Positions 1-6,646 of a stretch of DNA of 7,181 nt are shown piece after piece. The notes under the pieces are model-generated. The model worked only from the letters and a program-made list of their open reading frames with translations, searched no databases and was not told the DNA's origin. The stretch is from Phormidesmis priestleyi (lineage in GTDB: Bacteria; Cyanobacteriota; Cyanobacteriia; Phormidesmidales; Phormidesmidaceae). Within the stretch, counting starts at the first letter, position 1; each line of letters begins with the position of its first letter. The position numbers were made by a program, and so were the translations under genes. The stretch lies in assembly GCA_003242115.1 (NCBI GenBank), contig QBMP01000029.1:24260-31440 (forward strand), in the 5' to 3' direction.

Positions 1-548
1 AGGGCTTTGACCAACACTACAATGGTCAAATTGCCGTTGACCAGAAGTCATTATTGATTCTCTCCAATAGCCTATCCAATCATCCTAACGATCAACTGGA
101 TGCACTGCCTACTATCGATGCAATCAACGCTAGAGTGGGCAGCGCGAAACGAGCAGCTTTAGATGCAGGGTACTTCAGTGCCAGCAATATTGAGGGGTTA
201 CAAACACGCAATATCGACCCATTTATTGCCACTGGGCGGCAGCCATATGACGCCTATTGGAAGACTCAAATGGAGCAAATGTCAGATGCTCCCACTGAAG
301 AGGCAACACCAAAATTGAAGATGAGATACAAATTGAAAACTGAGGAAGGCAAAGCATTCTATCGCTTACGCAAATGTACTGTTGAACCTGTTATCGGCAT
401 CATTAAAGAAGCGATGGGGTTTCGTCAGTTCTCTTTAAGGGGATCGCTCAAAGCGGCTGGAGAATGGAACCTCGTCTGTCTAGCATTTAATTTCAGACGA
501 TTGCATGTGCTGATGGGGCAGAAAATCATCTCTCCGACAAGCTGCTAG
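1..548 (+). mobile_element. 3' part of an IS1182-like insertion sequence, truncated by the window edge
   Basis: The stretch is occupied by the 3' part of a DDE transposase gene and so represents the right-hand portion of an insertion sequence; the left end is outside the window. The exact right terminus is not visible because the left inverted repeat is not available for comparison. It should lie between the last conserved transposase residues (about 510) and the first helicase-like codons (about 580). The stretch 525-545, which contains TCTCCGACAAG, is a candidate for the right inverted repeat, but this is a guess. No target-site duplication can be tested. Confidence 0.7.
3..548 (+). CDS. 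IS1182-like DDE transposase, C-terminal part (5' end outside the window)
   Basis: The frame is open from base 3 to the TAG at 546-548, giving 181 visible codons, so the protein begins left of the window; the first in-window start-like codon (TTG at 54) is not its true start. The order of conserved pieces fits IS1182-family transposases, which cut and join DNA with a DDE RNase H-like fold. First comes a Y-N-G-Q-I-A-V-D segment near the left edge. LDAGYFS follows, with its Asp at 162-164 (probably the second catalytic acid), then an IATGRQ segment. Then comes TVEPVIGIIK, with the third catalytic acid at 384-386 and Lys seven residues later, and finally the GEWNLVCLAFNFRRL tail. No stop or frameshift interrupts the visible part. 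Whether the element is intact depends on sequence to the left. The family name rests on remembered motif patterns; a related IS4/IS5-type group is the alternative. Confidence 0.82.
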   Translation, partial: GFDQHYNGQIAVDQKSLLILSNSLSNHPNDQLDALPTIDAINARVGSAKRAALDAGYFSASNIEGLQTRNIDPFIATGRQPYDAYWKTQMEQMSDAPTEEATPKLKMRYKLKTEEGKAFYRLRKCTVEPVIGIIKEAMGFRQFSLRGSLKAAGEWNLVCLAFNFRRLHVLMGQKIISPTSC

Positions 549-570
549 GTGATGGCGTCATTTTGGTTGA

Positions 571-887
571 GGACAGAAGTATCGAAGAGCCGATTGGTAT
601 GGAACTTTTGTCGATAGGCGACACAGTCTGAAGCGGCGGATTAAGGAGTATGACGACCGGATTGGGGTATTAAAGACGCAGGCGCGAGGGGCTCGTAATT
701 TGCCTAAGAAGCTGGGTTTACAAAAGAAGGTGAGTGCTGTAAACAAAAGCGGGATGAAGCTTGGCGCGAGTACGACCGCAGCGCGCTGGATGTGGAGCGG
801 CAAAAGGATGAGCTGATAGACTCGGTAACGGCTCGGTTACCGCAAGAGGAAACCCTGTTTTTGGTTCGCTGGCGCTTGGTGGCCTGA
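571..887 (+). pseudogene. Frameshifted 3' remnant of a large SNF2/HepA-like helicase gene
   Basis: Two reading frames together restore about 105 residues. Frame one runs from 571 (a TGA lies just before it) through DRRHSLKRRIKEYDDRIGVL, a GARNLPKKLGLQKKV segment and ends near AVNK at about 744-750. Frame two continues at about 744 with KRDEAWREYDRSALDVERQK, then LIDSVTARLPQEE and LFLVRWRLVA, stopping at TGA 885-887. The switch needs a net one-base loss or two-base gain near 741-750. The combined charged coiled-coil and RWRLV ending resembles the extreme C-terminus of long SNF2/HepA helicases found beside restriction and defence methyltransferases. This match is from memory, and the helicase motifs themselves are absent here. 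The adjacent insertion sequence probably removed or separated the rest. Because the stop lies about 100 bp before mod on the same strand, the intact gene was probably part of the same locus. It is almost certainly non-functional. Confidence 0.6.
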
Positions 888-932
888 GCAAGCCGCCGTC
901 GGAAGCTGAAGCTGCCTTTAAGTGCCGACATC

Positions 933-938
933 TATACT
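933..938 (+). promoter_or_regulatory. Possible -10 box upstream of mod
   Basis: TATACT lies 51 bases before the mod start codon, within the 102-bp gap between the helicase remnant and mod. It matches a sigma70-type -10 element well, but no convincing -35 box stands 16-18 bases upstream. After the insertion event the operon would need its own promoter, and this is the best candidate in the gap; support is weak. Confidence 0.22.
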
Positions 939-989
939 TAAGACGTAGCGCCTTATCTCAATTGTAGTAATTTAGTTCACTTTCTTTCT

Positions 990-2795
990 ATGACTTCATT
1001 GCAGCCCGAAAGGCTCGATATTGATTCTTTGGATATCGCGGGTGATAACCGTGCCAAGCTAAAGGCGTTGTTTCCCTCTGTGTTTGCGGAAACTCGCGAT
1101 GAGCAGGGCGAGCTGGTGGAGAGTATTGACTTTGAAAAACTAAAAGCTGAGCTGGGAAGCTTTAGCGATGTGTTTGAGAATCGGCGCGATCGCTATGGGA
1201 TGGATTGGCCGGGGAAAAAGGACTGCATTAAGCTGGTGCAGCAGCCTGCGACGGGGACGCTGAAGCCTTGCCGGGAAGAGTCGGTGAATTTTGACAGTAC
1301 GGAGAATTTGTTTATTGAAGGAGATAATTTGGAAGTGCTGAAGCTCTTGCAAAAGAGCTATTACGGCAAAGTGAAGATGATCTATATTGACCCACCCTAC
1401 AACACGGGGAAAGAGTTTATCTATCCAGATCACTATGCGGAGACTTTAGAAACTTATCTCGCTTATGCAGGGTTGGTGGATGATGAGGGGAAAAAGTTTT
1501 CGACGAATACGGCGAATGAAGGGCGGTTTCACACGCGGTGGTTGAATATGATGTATCCTCGGCTGTATTTAGCGAGGAATTTATTACGAGAAGATGGATG
1601 TATTTTTATCTCTATTGATGATCATGAAGTCGTAAACTTGCGTAATATTTGCAGTGAGATATTCGGAGAGGAAAATTTTGTTGCAAATATCGTTTGGCAA
1701 AAAAAATACTCAGTATCTAATGACGATCCTGGCATAGCAGCTATGCACGATCACATTCTAGTTTTTCAAAAGAGTTCATTCTTTAAAAGAAACTTGTTTC
1801 CTAGAACTCAAAAGCAGTCAACAAGATACAAAAACGTAGACAACGATGAGAGAGGAGCGTGGGCTTCGGGCGAATACGTAAGTAGCAAATCGCGTTTAGA
1901 AAGACCAACTCTTTGGTACTCAATTCGGCATCCGAAAACAGGGAAAGAAGTATGGCCAGATGAAAATGCCGTTTGGCGGTACTCAAAAGAGAAACATCTC
2001 CTGATGGAATCCGAAAATAGACTCTACTGGGGGCCAGATGGAAATTACGAAATACCTAGATTAAAACGTTTCTTGGCTGAAATAAAAGATGGCGTTGTTC
2101 CCTCAACATGGTGGAGCTTCAATAACTTTGGCCATAACGACGAAGGACAGAAAGAAACAGGTGATCTGTTAGGTAAAAAAATATTTAGTACACCAAAGCC
2201 ACTTCGTTTGCTCAAGAAAATTATTGCACTGGCAAGTTCTGATTCTGATATCGTCTTAGACTTCTTCGCAGGATCTGGTGCAACGGCACACGCCACGATA
2301 GCCCTCAACGTTGAAGACAAGACCAATCGCAAGTTCATTATGGTTCAGCTTCCCGAGCCTTGTGATAAGAAATCTGAGGCTTTAAAGGCAGGTTATGAAA
2401 CTATCACTGATATTGGTGTAGAGCGAGTTCGCCGCGCTATTAAAAATATTGAGGCTGAGAGAGAAAATCAGACCCGTGAGTCTGAAGAGATAATTTCAGT
2501 TTTGACCAGACCTCTTTCCCAGATCGATCTAGGCTTCAAAGTTTTAAAACTTGACCGCTCAAACTTCAAACCCTGGGACGGCTCCAACCCCGACGGTGCC
2601 CTGCTCATCTGCCTTGAAAACGAAATCACCCGCGACCTCATCGACGCCATAGCCGCCGCCGACCCCCTCCAATTCCTCTGCCTCGACAAAGCCTTCAACG
2701 GCAACGACCAGCTCAAAGCCAACGCCGTCCAAGCCTTTAATTCCCTCAACCAAAGCCGCGACAAAGCTATTCCAATCATATTCAAAACCGTTTAG
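990..2795 (+). CDS. mod: Type III-like DNA adenine-N6 methyltransferase, modification subunit
   Basis: This 601-residue protein would methylate adenine in a specific site using S-adenosylmethionine and supply target recognition for the restriction subunit encoded downstream. Motif order is that of beta-class enzymes: catalytic DPPY at residues 134-137 in YIDPPYNTGKEF; motif VIII near 200-212 (EDGCIFISIDD); a target-recognition region at about 230-370, ending in a segment with VPSTWW and FGHNDEG; motif X near 398-410 (STPKPLRLLKK); and the SAM-binding motif I, DFFAGSG, at 424-430. The C-terminus (GNDQLKANAV, then FKTV) matches type III Mod tails. Around residues 525-540 the chain goes directly from FKPWDGS to GALLICLE. 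Relatives I remember carry several tens of residues there, so a deletion is likely; EcoP1/EcoP15 Mod proteins are around 645 residues. Base composition is strongly mosaic along the gene. The ATG at 990 fits the family N-terminus but has no clear Shine-Dalgarno sequence, which is common in cyanobacteria. The recognition sequence cannot be predicted. Confidence 0.93.
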   Translation: MTSLQPERLDIDSLDIAGDNRAKLKALFPSVFAETRDEQGELVESIDFEKLKAELGSFSDVFENRRDRYGMDWPGKKDCIKLVQQPATGTLKPCREESVNFDSTENLFIEGDNLEVLKLLQKSYYGKVKMIYIDPPYNTGKEFIYPDHYAETLETYLAYAGLVDDEGKKFSTNTANEGRFHTRWLNMMYPRLYLARNLLREDGCIFISIDDHEVVNLRNICSEIFGEENFVANIVWQKKYSVSNDDPGIAAMHDHILVFQKSSFFKRNLFPRTQKQSTRYKNVDNDERGAWASGEYVSSKSRLERPTLWYSIRHPKTGKEVWPDENAVWRYSKEKHLLMESENRLYWGPDGNYEIPRLKRFLAEIKDGVVPSTWWSFNNFGHNDEGQKETGDLLGKKIFSTPKPLRLLKKIIALASSDSDIVLDFFAGSGATAHATIALNVEDKTNRKFIMVQLPEPCDKKSEALKAGYETITDIGVERVRRAIKNIEAERENQTRESEEIISVLTRPLSQIDLGFKVLKLDRSNFKPWDGSNPDGALLICLENEITRDLIDAIAAADPLQFLCLDKAFNGNDQLKANAVQAFNSLNQSRDKAIPIIFKTV

Positions 2796-2806
2796 GGATA
2801 AGCCAC

Positions 2807-3145
2807 ATGACAGTAGCTCTCTCAAAAACAACACTTTACAATCGGCTAGGGATTACCGCACAACAGCTAGCGGCTTTTTGCGATCGCCATCAAGTAGCCG
2901 AACTCGCTCTATTTGGCTCTATCCTTCGCGACGACTTCCACGCAGATAGTGATATTGACATCCTCGTGACTTATCAGCCATATGCTCAAAGGGGCTTGCT
3001 CGAAAAAGTAGCCATGAAAGAAGAGCTAGAGAACCTTGCAAACCGCAAAGTTGACTTAATCAGCAAAAAAGCAATCGAAAACAGCCGCAACTGGATTCGC
3101 CGTCGAGACATTCTCCGTTCATTTGAGGTAGTTTATGTCGCGTGA
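2807..3145 (+). CDS. mntA: MntA-type minimal nucleotidyltransferase, antitoxin of the HepT RNase
   Basis: A 112-residue protein of the minimal nucleotidyltransferase family. The hallmark GS-x10-DxD motif is complete: Gly37-Ser38 in ALFGSILRDDF, followed by Asp49 and Asp51 in SDIDILV. Asp83 in KVDLIS supplies the usual third metal-binding acid. In characterised MntA-HepT pairs (Shewanella oneidensis, Aphanizomenon) this enzyme transfers AMP from ATP to a tyrosine of the partner HEPN ribonuclease and so neutralises it; with all catalytic residues present, the same role is inferred here. The ATG lies 11 nt after the mod stop codon, with a weak AGGG at 2794-2797 that overlaps that stop. Its 3' end overlaps the start of hepT by 11 nt, which suggests translational coupling. 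Unusual context: the pair lies between mod and res rather than alone. A HIP1 octamer is at 2880-2887. Confidence 0.88.
   Translation: MTVALSKTTLYNRLGITAQQLAAFCDRHQVAELALFGSILRDDFHADSDIDILVTYQPYAQRGLLEKVAMKEELENLANRKVDLISKKAIENSRNWIRRRDILRSFEVVYVA
3125..3128 (+). promoter_or_regulatory. Shine-Dalgarno sequence for hepT inside mntA
   Basis: GAGG lies six bases before the ATG at 3135 and inside the last codons of mntA. It is the clearest ribosome-binding site in the operon and supports the overlapping hepT start. Antitoxin and toxin are therefore probably translated in a coupled way. Confidence 0.55.
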
Positions 3146-3473
3146 CTTAGCTGCCTTGGTAGATATCTCTGAGGCCATTCAACTTATCAATCAATACATA
3201 GAAGACGTTGATCGATACGACCTGTCAGAGAACGTCGAAAAGCAAGACGCTATCATCCGCCGCATCACTACTATTATTGGAGAAGCCACTAAACGACTCT
3301 CAAAAGAATTTAGAAGCCAGCACCCCAAAATTCCTTGGAAGCAAATTGCCGGTATGAGAGACGTCCTTTCTCACGACTATGACGAGATCGACCTGGATGA
3401 AGTTTGGATCGTCGTCAAGCAAAACCTGCCTCAGCTCCTAACCTATATCCAGCCGTTGATTCCTTCAGAATAG
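3135..3473 (+). CDS. hepT: HepT-type HEPN ribonuclease toxin (DUF86)
   Basis: A 112-residue, mostly helical protein with the HEPN catalytic signature R-x4-H-x-Y intact: Arg75, His80 and Tyr82 in MRDVLSHDYDEID. In studied HepT toxins, Arg and His cut RNA in the dimer cleft and the Tyr is the residue AMPylated by MntA. Conservation of all three suggests an active toxin under MntA control. The IIGEATKRLS and PWKQIAGMRDVL segments and the overall length fit the DUF86/HepT family. The start ATG at 3135 is supported by GAGG at 3125-3128 and overlaps the mntA end by 11 nt, in a different frame. In many stand-alone pairs hepT precedes mntA; here the antitoxin comes first. The next gene, res, starts 29 nt after its stop. 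Confidence 0.88.
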   Translation: MSRDLAALVDISEAIQLINQYIEDVDRYDLSENVEKQDAIIRRITTIIGEATKRLSKEFRSQHPKIPWKQIAGMRDVLSHDYDEIDLDEVWIVVKQNLPQLLTYIQPLIPSE

Positions 3474-3474
3474 G

Positions 3475-3482
3475 GCGATCGC
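3475..3482 (+). repeat. HIP1 octamer in the hepT-res spacer
   Basis: GCGATCGC, the highly iterated palindrome typical of many cyanobacterial genomes, lies directly after the hepT stop codon. Further copies are at 1196-1203 (in mod), 2880-2887 (in mntA), 5559-5566 (in res), 6684-6691 and 7172-7179 (in ispD). None is seen in the transposase or the helicase remnant. The set is the best evidence in the window for the host group. Confidence 0.85.
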
Positions 3483-3502
3483 TCTATACAACCCAGCCAA
3501 CC

Positions 3503-6442
3503 ATGAAGCTCAAATTTGACGCCAATCTGCAATACCAGCTCGATGCTATTCAATCGGTCACCGACTTATTTGAAGGCCAATCGGCTTCGCCGTTAGGCGC
3601 TCAAACCGTACTCGGTAGCCAAGCAGGCAGCTTACCGATGGAACTTAATGAATTAGGTATTGGCAATCCGTCACTTTTACCAGATGCCGCCTTGCTCAAA
3701 AACCTACAGTCCATTCAAGAAGGCAACCTGCTAGCCAAATCACCTGATTTGAATGAGTACGCAGCAGAATCAAAAAAGGACGCCTATTCTTTCCCCAATT
3801 TCTCAGTAGAAATGGAAACCGGTACAGGCAAAACCTACGTTTACCTGCGCACCCTATTTGAACTCAACCAAAAATACGGCTTCAAAAAGTTCATCATCGT
3901 CGTCCCTTCCGTCGCCATCCGCGAAGGTGTGCTCTCCTCCATTAGCCTCATGCGCGAGCATTTTCGCAGCCTTTACAACAACACCCCCTTCGATCACTTT
4001 GTCTACAGCTCAAAAGATCTCTCTAAAGTTCGCCAGTTCGCCACCAGCAATGAAATCCAAATTTTGATTATTAATATTCAGGCATTTCAAAAAGATGACA
4101 ATGTTATCAATCAGGAGCGCGATAAGATGTCAGGCCGCAGGCCCATCGAATTTGTTCAAGCCGCCCGCCCGATTATCATCATTGACGAACCCCAAAGCGT
4201 CGATACCACACCCAAATCTACACGCGCCATCAAAACCCTGAAGCCCTTGTTTTGCCTGCGCTACTCCGCCACCCACACCAATCCTTACAACCTACTTTAC
4301 AAACTCGACCCCATCCGCGCTTACGACATGCGTCTAGTCAAACAAATCGAAGTCGCCTCCATCCGCGCAGAAGAAAACTTCAATCAGGTGTATCTACGCA
4401 TCGACAAAATCACCTACGCAAAAAAAGCTAAAACGCCACACGTTAAAGCCACCCTTCACGAAGACGGCAAAAGCGGGCCAAAAGTCAAAATCGTCACTCT
4501 AAAACAAGGCACCGATCTAAGCCAACAAACCAATCGCCCTGGCTACGATAGCTACATCGTCACAAACATTTGCGCCGAACCCGGACTAGAACACGTTGAG
4601 TTTGCTAACGGCAAGGTACTCGAACTCCATCAAGAAGAAGGTGGCACAGGTGATGATGTTCTCAAAGCCCAAATTCGCCAAACTATCGAAGAACACTTCA
4701 AAAAAGAACGCAAATTCAAAGCGCTGGGAATTAAGGTGCTCTCGCTATTCTTCGTGAATAAGGTCGATAACTACCGCTTGTACGACGAGGAAGGAAACCC
4801 ACAACAGGGGAAATTTGCGCTGTGGTTTGAAGAATATTTTCAAGAAATTTCTCAAAAACCTCTCTATAAAGGACTACTGCCTTATCCCGTAGAAGAACTC
4901 CACGACGGCTATTTCTCTGTCGATAAAAAACATAAAGTCAAAGATACAGGGGGCAATACTATTGCCGATGCGGAAACCTATGAGCTAATCATGAAAGACA
5001 AAGAGCGGCTACTTTCTAATGATGAGCCGCTACGCTTTATTTTCAGCCACTCCGCGCTCAAAGAAGGCTGGGACAATCCTAACGTGTTCCAAATTTGCAG
5101 CCTGCGCGATATGGGCACAGAACGCGAACGTCGCCAGATCCTTGGTCGCGGTCTCAGGCTCCCTGTCAATCAAGACGGCACCCGCATTTTTGATGAAACC
5201 ATCAATAATGCGGGTGCCGTCATCGCGAACGAATCGTTTGAAGACTACGCCAAAGGTCTTCAGGCCGACATGGAGGAAGTCTTGGGCGATTTCAAATTTG
5301 GTTGCCTGCAACCCATCGCCTTTACGCTACTGCTCAATCCTGAAACGGACAAACCTCTAGGAAAAGGTGCCTCTAAGAAGGTTTGGAAAGCCCTCATCGA
5401 AAACGGCTATCTCACGACTGAAGGCGATCTGACTGAGAAATTCAGCCCAGAAGAGAAAGGGTTTGTGCTGGAGTTGCCAGAAGCGCTAGTTTCATTGCGA
5501 GCGGCAATTACCGATGAGATGAAACGCTACGTGTTTAAGAATCGGATTGTCAATGCGAGCGATCGCAGAGTCCTAAAATATAACAAGCGTATCGAACTCA
5601 ACCCCGACTTCAAAGCTCTTTGGGAAAAAATCAGCCACCAAACCCGCTATTCCATTGAATTTCAAACCGACACCCTCATAGAACGAGCCGCCGAAAAAAT
5701 CGCGAAAATGGATCGCATTCAGCCCATCCGTCTGCAAGTAGACAAAACTGCCGTAGAGATTAACAAAGCTGGAGTAGAAGGCGGGCGCGTCTTAGAGAGT
5801 GGCGTTCAAAGTATTCAACGGCACACTCAACTGCCAGACATACTCGCTTTTTTGCAAAGAGAAACAGAACTCACCCGTCATACTTTAGTAAGTATTTTAA
5901 AACAGTCAGATCGATTAGAAGAATTCACCATCAATCCGCAATCATTCATGACTGAAGCCGCCAAGCATATAAACCGCGCCCTGCAAGAAATGCTCGTAGA
6001 TGGCATCAAGTACGAGCGGCTAGCAGGCCAGCACTATGCTATGCGACTATTCGAGCAAGAAGAAATTGAAACCTACTTAACTCGCCTGTACGCCGTACAG
6101 AGCAAAGATGAAAGAACCCCTTACGACTACGTGCTCTTTGAGTCAGAAGTAGAACGTGACATCGCCGAAAAGCTAGATACTTCCGAAAGCGTCAAGTTCT
6201 TCTGCAAGCTGCCTCAATGGTTCAAAATTCCTACGCCACTAGGCAACTACAATCCTGATTGGGCAATCGTCAAAGAAGATGACAACAAGCTATACCTCGT
6301 CCGCGAAACCAAAAGCACCCACGACCGTGATAAACGCCGCGACACCGAAAACCGCAAAATTGACTGCGGTCATGCACATTTCAGCGCGCTAGGGGTAGAT
6401 TTCAAAACAGCTATAGATATCTACGAGGTGCTATCAGCCTAA
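3503..6442 (+). CDS. res: Type III restriction enzyme Res subunit: SF2 helicase fused to PD-(D/E)XK nuclease
   Basis: This protein would hydrolyse ATP to move along or signal through DNA and cut unmodified targets in complex with Mod. I chose the ATG at 3503, giving 979 residues, because MKLKFDANLQYQLDAI matches the canonical Res N-terminus; the frame is open upstream to about 3404, but that part overlaps hepT and looks non-coding. Motifs in order: Walker A METGTGKT at 104-111, DEPQ box at 228-231, SAT at 255-257, motif V region EGWDNPNVF around 521-529, and motif VI QILGRGLRLP at 545-554. The C-terminal nuclease shows NPDW with Asp919, then RETK with Glu935 and Lys937, the PD-ExK pattern. 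Length agrees with EcoP15I-type Res (about 970). No stop or frameshift is seen, so it is probably functional. No Shine-Dalgarno sequence precedes the start, so expression may depend on coupling to hepT. A HIP1 octamer is at 5559-5566. Confidence 0.93.
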   Translation: MKLKFDANLQYQLDAIQSVTDLFEGQSASPLGAQTVLGSQAGSLPMELNELGIGNPSLLPDAALLKNLQSIQEGNLLAKSPDLNEYAAESKKDAYSFPNFSVEMETGTGKTYVYLRTLFELNQKYGFKKFIIVVPSVAIREGVLSSISLMREHFRSLYNNTPFDHFVYSSKDLSKVRQFATSNEIQILIINIQAFQKDDNVINQERDKMSGRRPIEFVQAARPIIIIDEPQSVDTTPKSTRAIKTLKPLFCLRYSATHTNPYNLLYKLDPIRAYDMRLVKQIEVASIRAEENFNQVYLRIDKITYAKKAKTPHVKATLHEDGKSGPKVKIVTLKQGTDLSQQTNRPGYDSYIVTNICAEPGLEHVEFANGKVLELHQEEGGTGDDVLKAQIRQTIEEHFKKERKFKALGIKVLSLFFVNKVDNYRLYDEEGNPQQGKFALWFEEYFQEISQKPLYKGLLPYPVEELHDGYFSVDKKHKVKDTGGNTIADAETYELIMKDKERLLSNDEPLRFIFSHSALKEGWDNPNVFQICSLRDMGTERERRQILGRGLRLPVNQDGTRIFDETINNAGAVIANESFEDYAKGLQADMEEVLGDFKFGCLQPIAFTLLLNPETDKPLGKGASKKVWKALIENGYLTTEGDLTEKFSPEEKGFVLELPEALVSLRAAITDEMKRYVFKNRIVNASDRRVLKYNKRIELNPDFKALWEKISHQTRYSIEFQTDTLIERAAEKIAKMDRIQPIRLQVDKTAVEINKAGVEGGRVLESGVQSIQRHTQLPDILAFLQRETELTRHTLVSILKQSDRLEEFTINPQSFMTEAAKHINRALQEMLVDGIKYERLAGQHYAMRLFEQEEIETYLTRLYAVQSKDERTPYDYVLFESEVERDIAEKLDTSESVKFFCKLPQWFKIPTPLGNYNPDWAIVKEDDNKLYLVRETKSTHDRDKRRDTENRKIDCGHAHFSALGVDFKTAIDIYEVLSA

Positions 6443-6646
6443 GCGTTCTTGCGGAATGACTGCCTTACTAGGGTTGGGTAGATTCATGCTCTATGAAGGT
6501 AATGCACAAAAAATCGTCGCAGCGGCATCGTAAGACCATTTATGGGAGCACAAACTATCAAGCCCTTTTTTAATAGCGCTCTGCTCTATGGTCATAAAAA
6601 CGGCGGCTTTTTGGCTTTGGCTTTGCTTCAGCGTCGCCATCAGCTG
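6443..6646. other. Intergenic region between converging res and ispD
   Basis: I see no gene in these 204 bases. Both flanking genes point inward, so transcription terminators are expected, but no strong GC-rich hairpin followed by a T-run was found on either strand. On the + strand there is a T6 run at 6566-6571 preceded only by a very weak GGG/CCC pairing. Three copies of GGCTTT occur at 6605-6610, 6613-6618 and 6619-6624, with no known role. Confidence 0.6.

Noticed and set aside
558..931. Antisense open frames over the helicase remnant
   Set aside because: They oppose a recognisable, although frameshifted, + strand coding remnant and have no recognisable motif.
1699..1706. A8 run in mod as a phase-variation switch
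   Set aside because: It encodes Gln-Lys-Lys in an AT-rich region, is short, and phase-variable type III mod genes usually carry longer tracts or tetranucleotide repeats.
571..2795. DISARM system (SNF2 helicase plus adenine methylase)
   Set aside because: The helicase-methylase pairing is reminiscent, but no drmA, drmB or drmC is present and the last gene is a clear type III Res.
2468..2834. Antisense open frames across the 3' end of mod
   Set aside because: They are by-products of the C-rich, high-GC block; mod in this stretch has a clear family C-terminus and the antisense products resemble nothing known to me.
3404..3502. Longer res start inside hepT
   Set aside because: The extra 33 codons overlap hepT, have no family resemblance, and the canonical Res N-terminus begins exactly at the ATG at 3503.
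5019..5360. Alternative + and - strand open frames inside res
   Set aside because: They lie over the strongly conserved helicase motifs V and VI of res and are best explained as shadows.
6487..6534. Small 15-codon open frame in the res-ispD gap
   Set aside because: It is very short, has no ribosome-binding site, and its product is not recognisable.
6544..6571. Rho-independent terminator before the T6 run
   Set aside because: Only a three-base GGG/CCC pairing can be drawn, too weak to call a hairpin.
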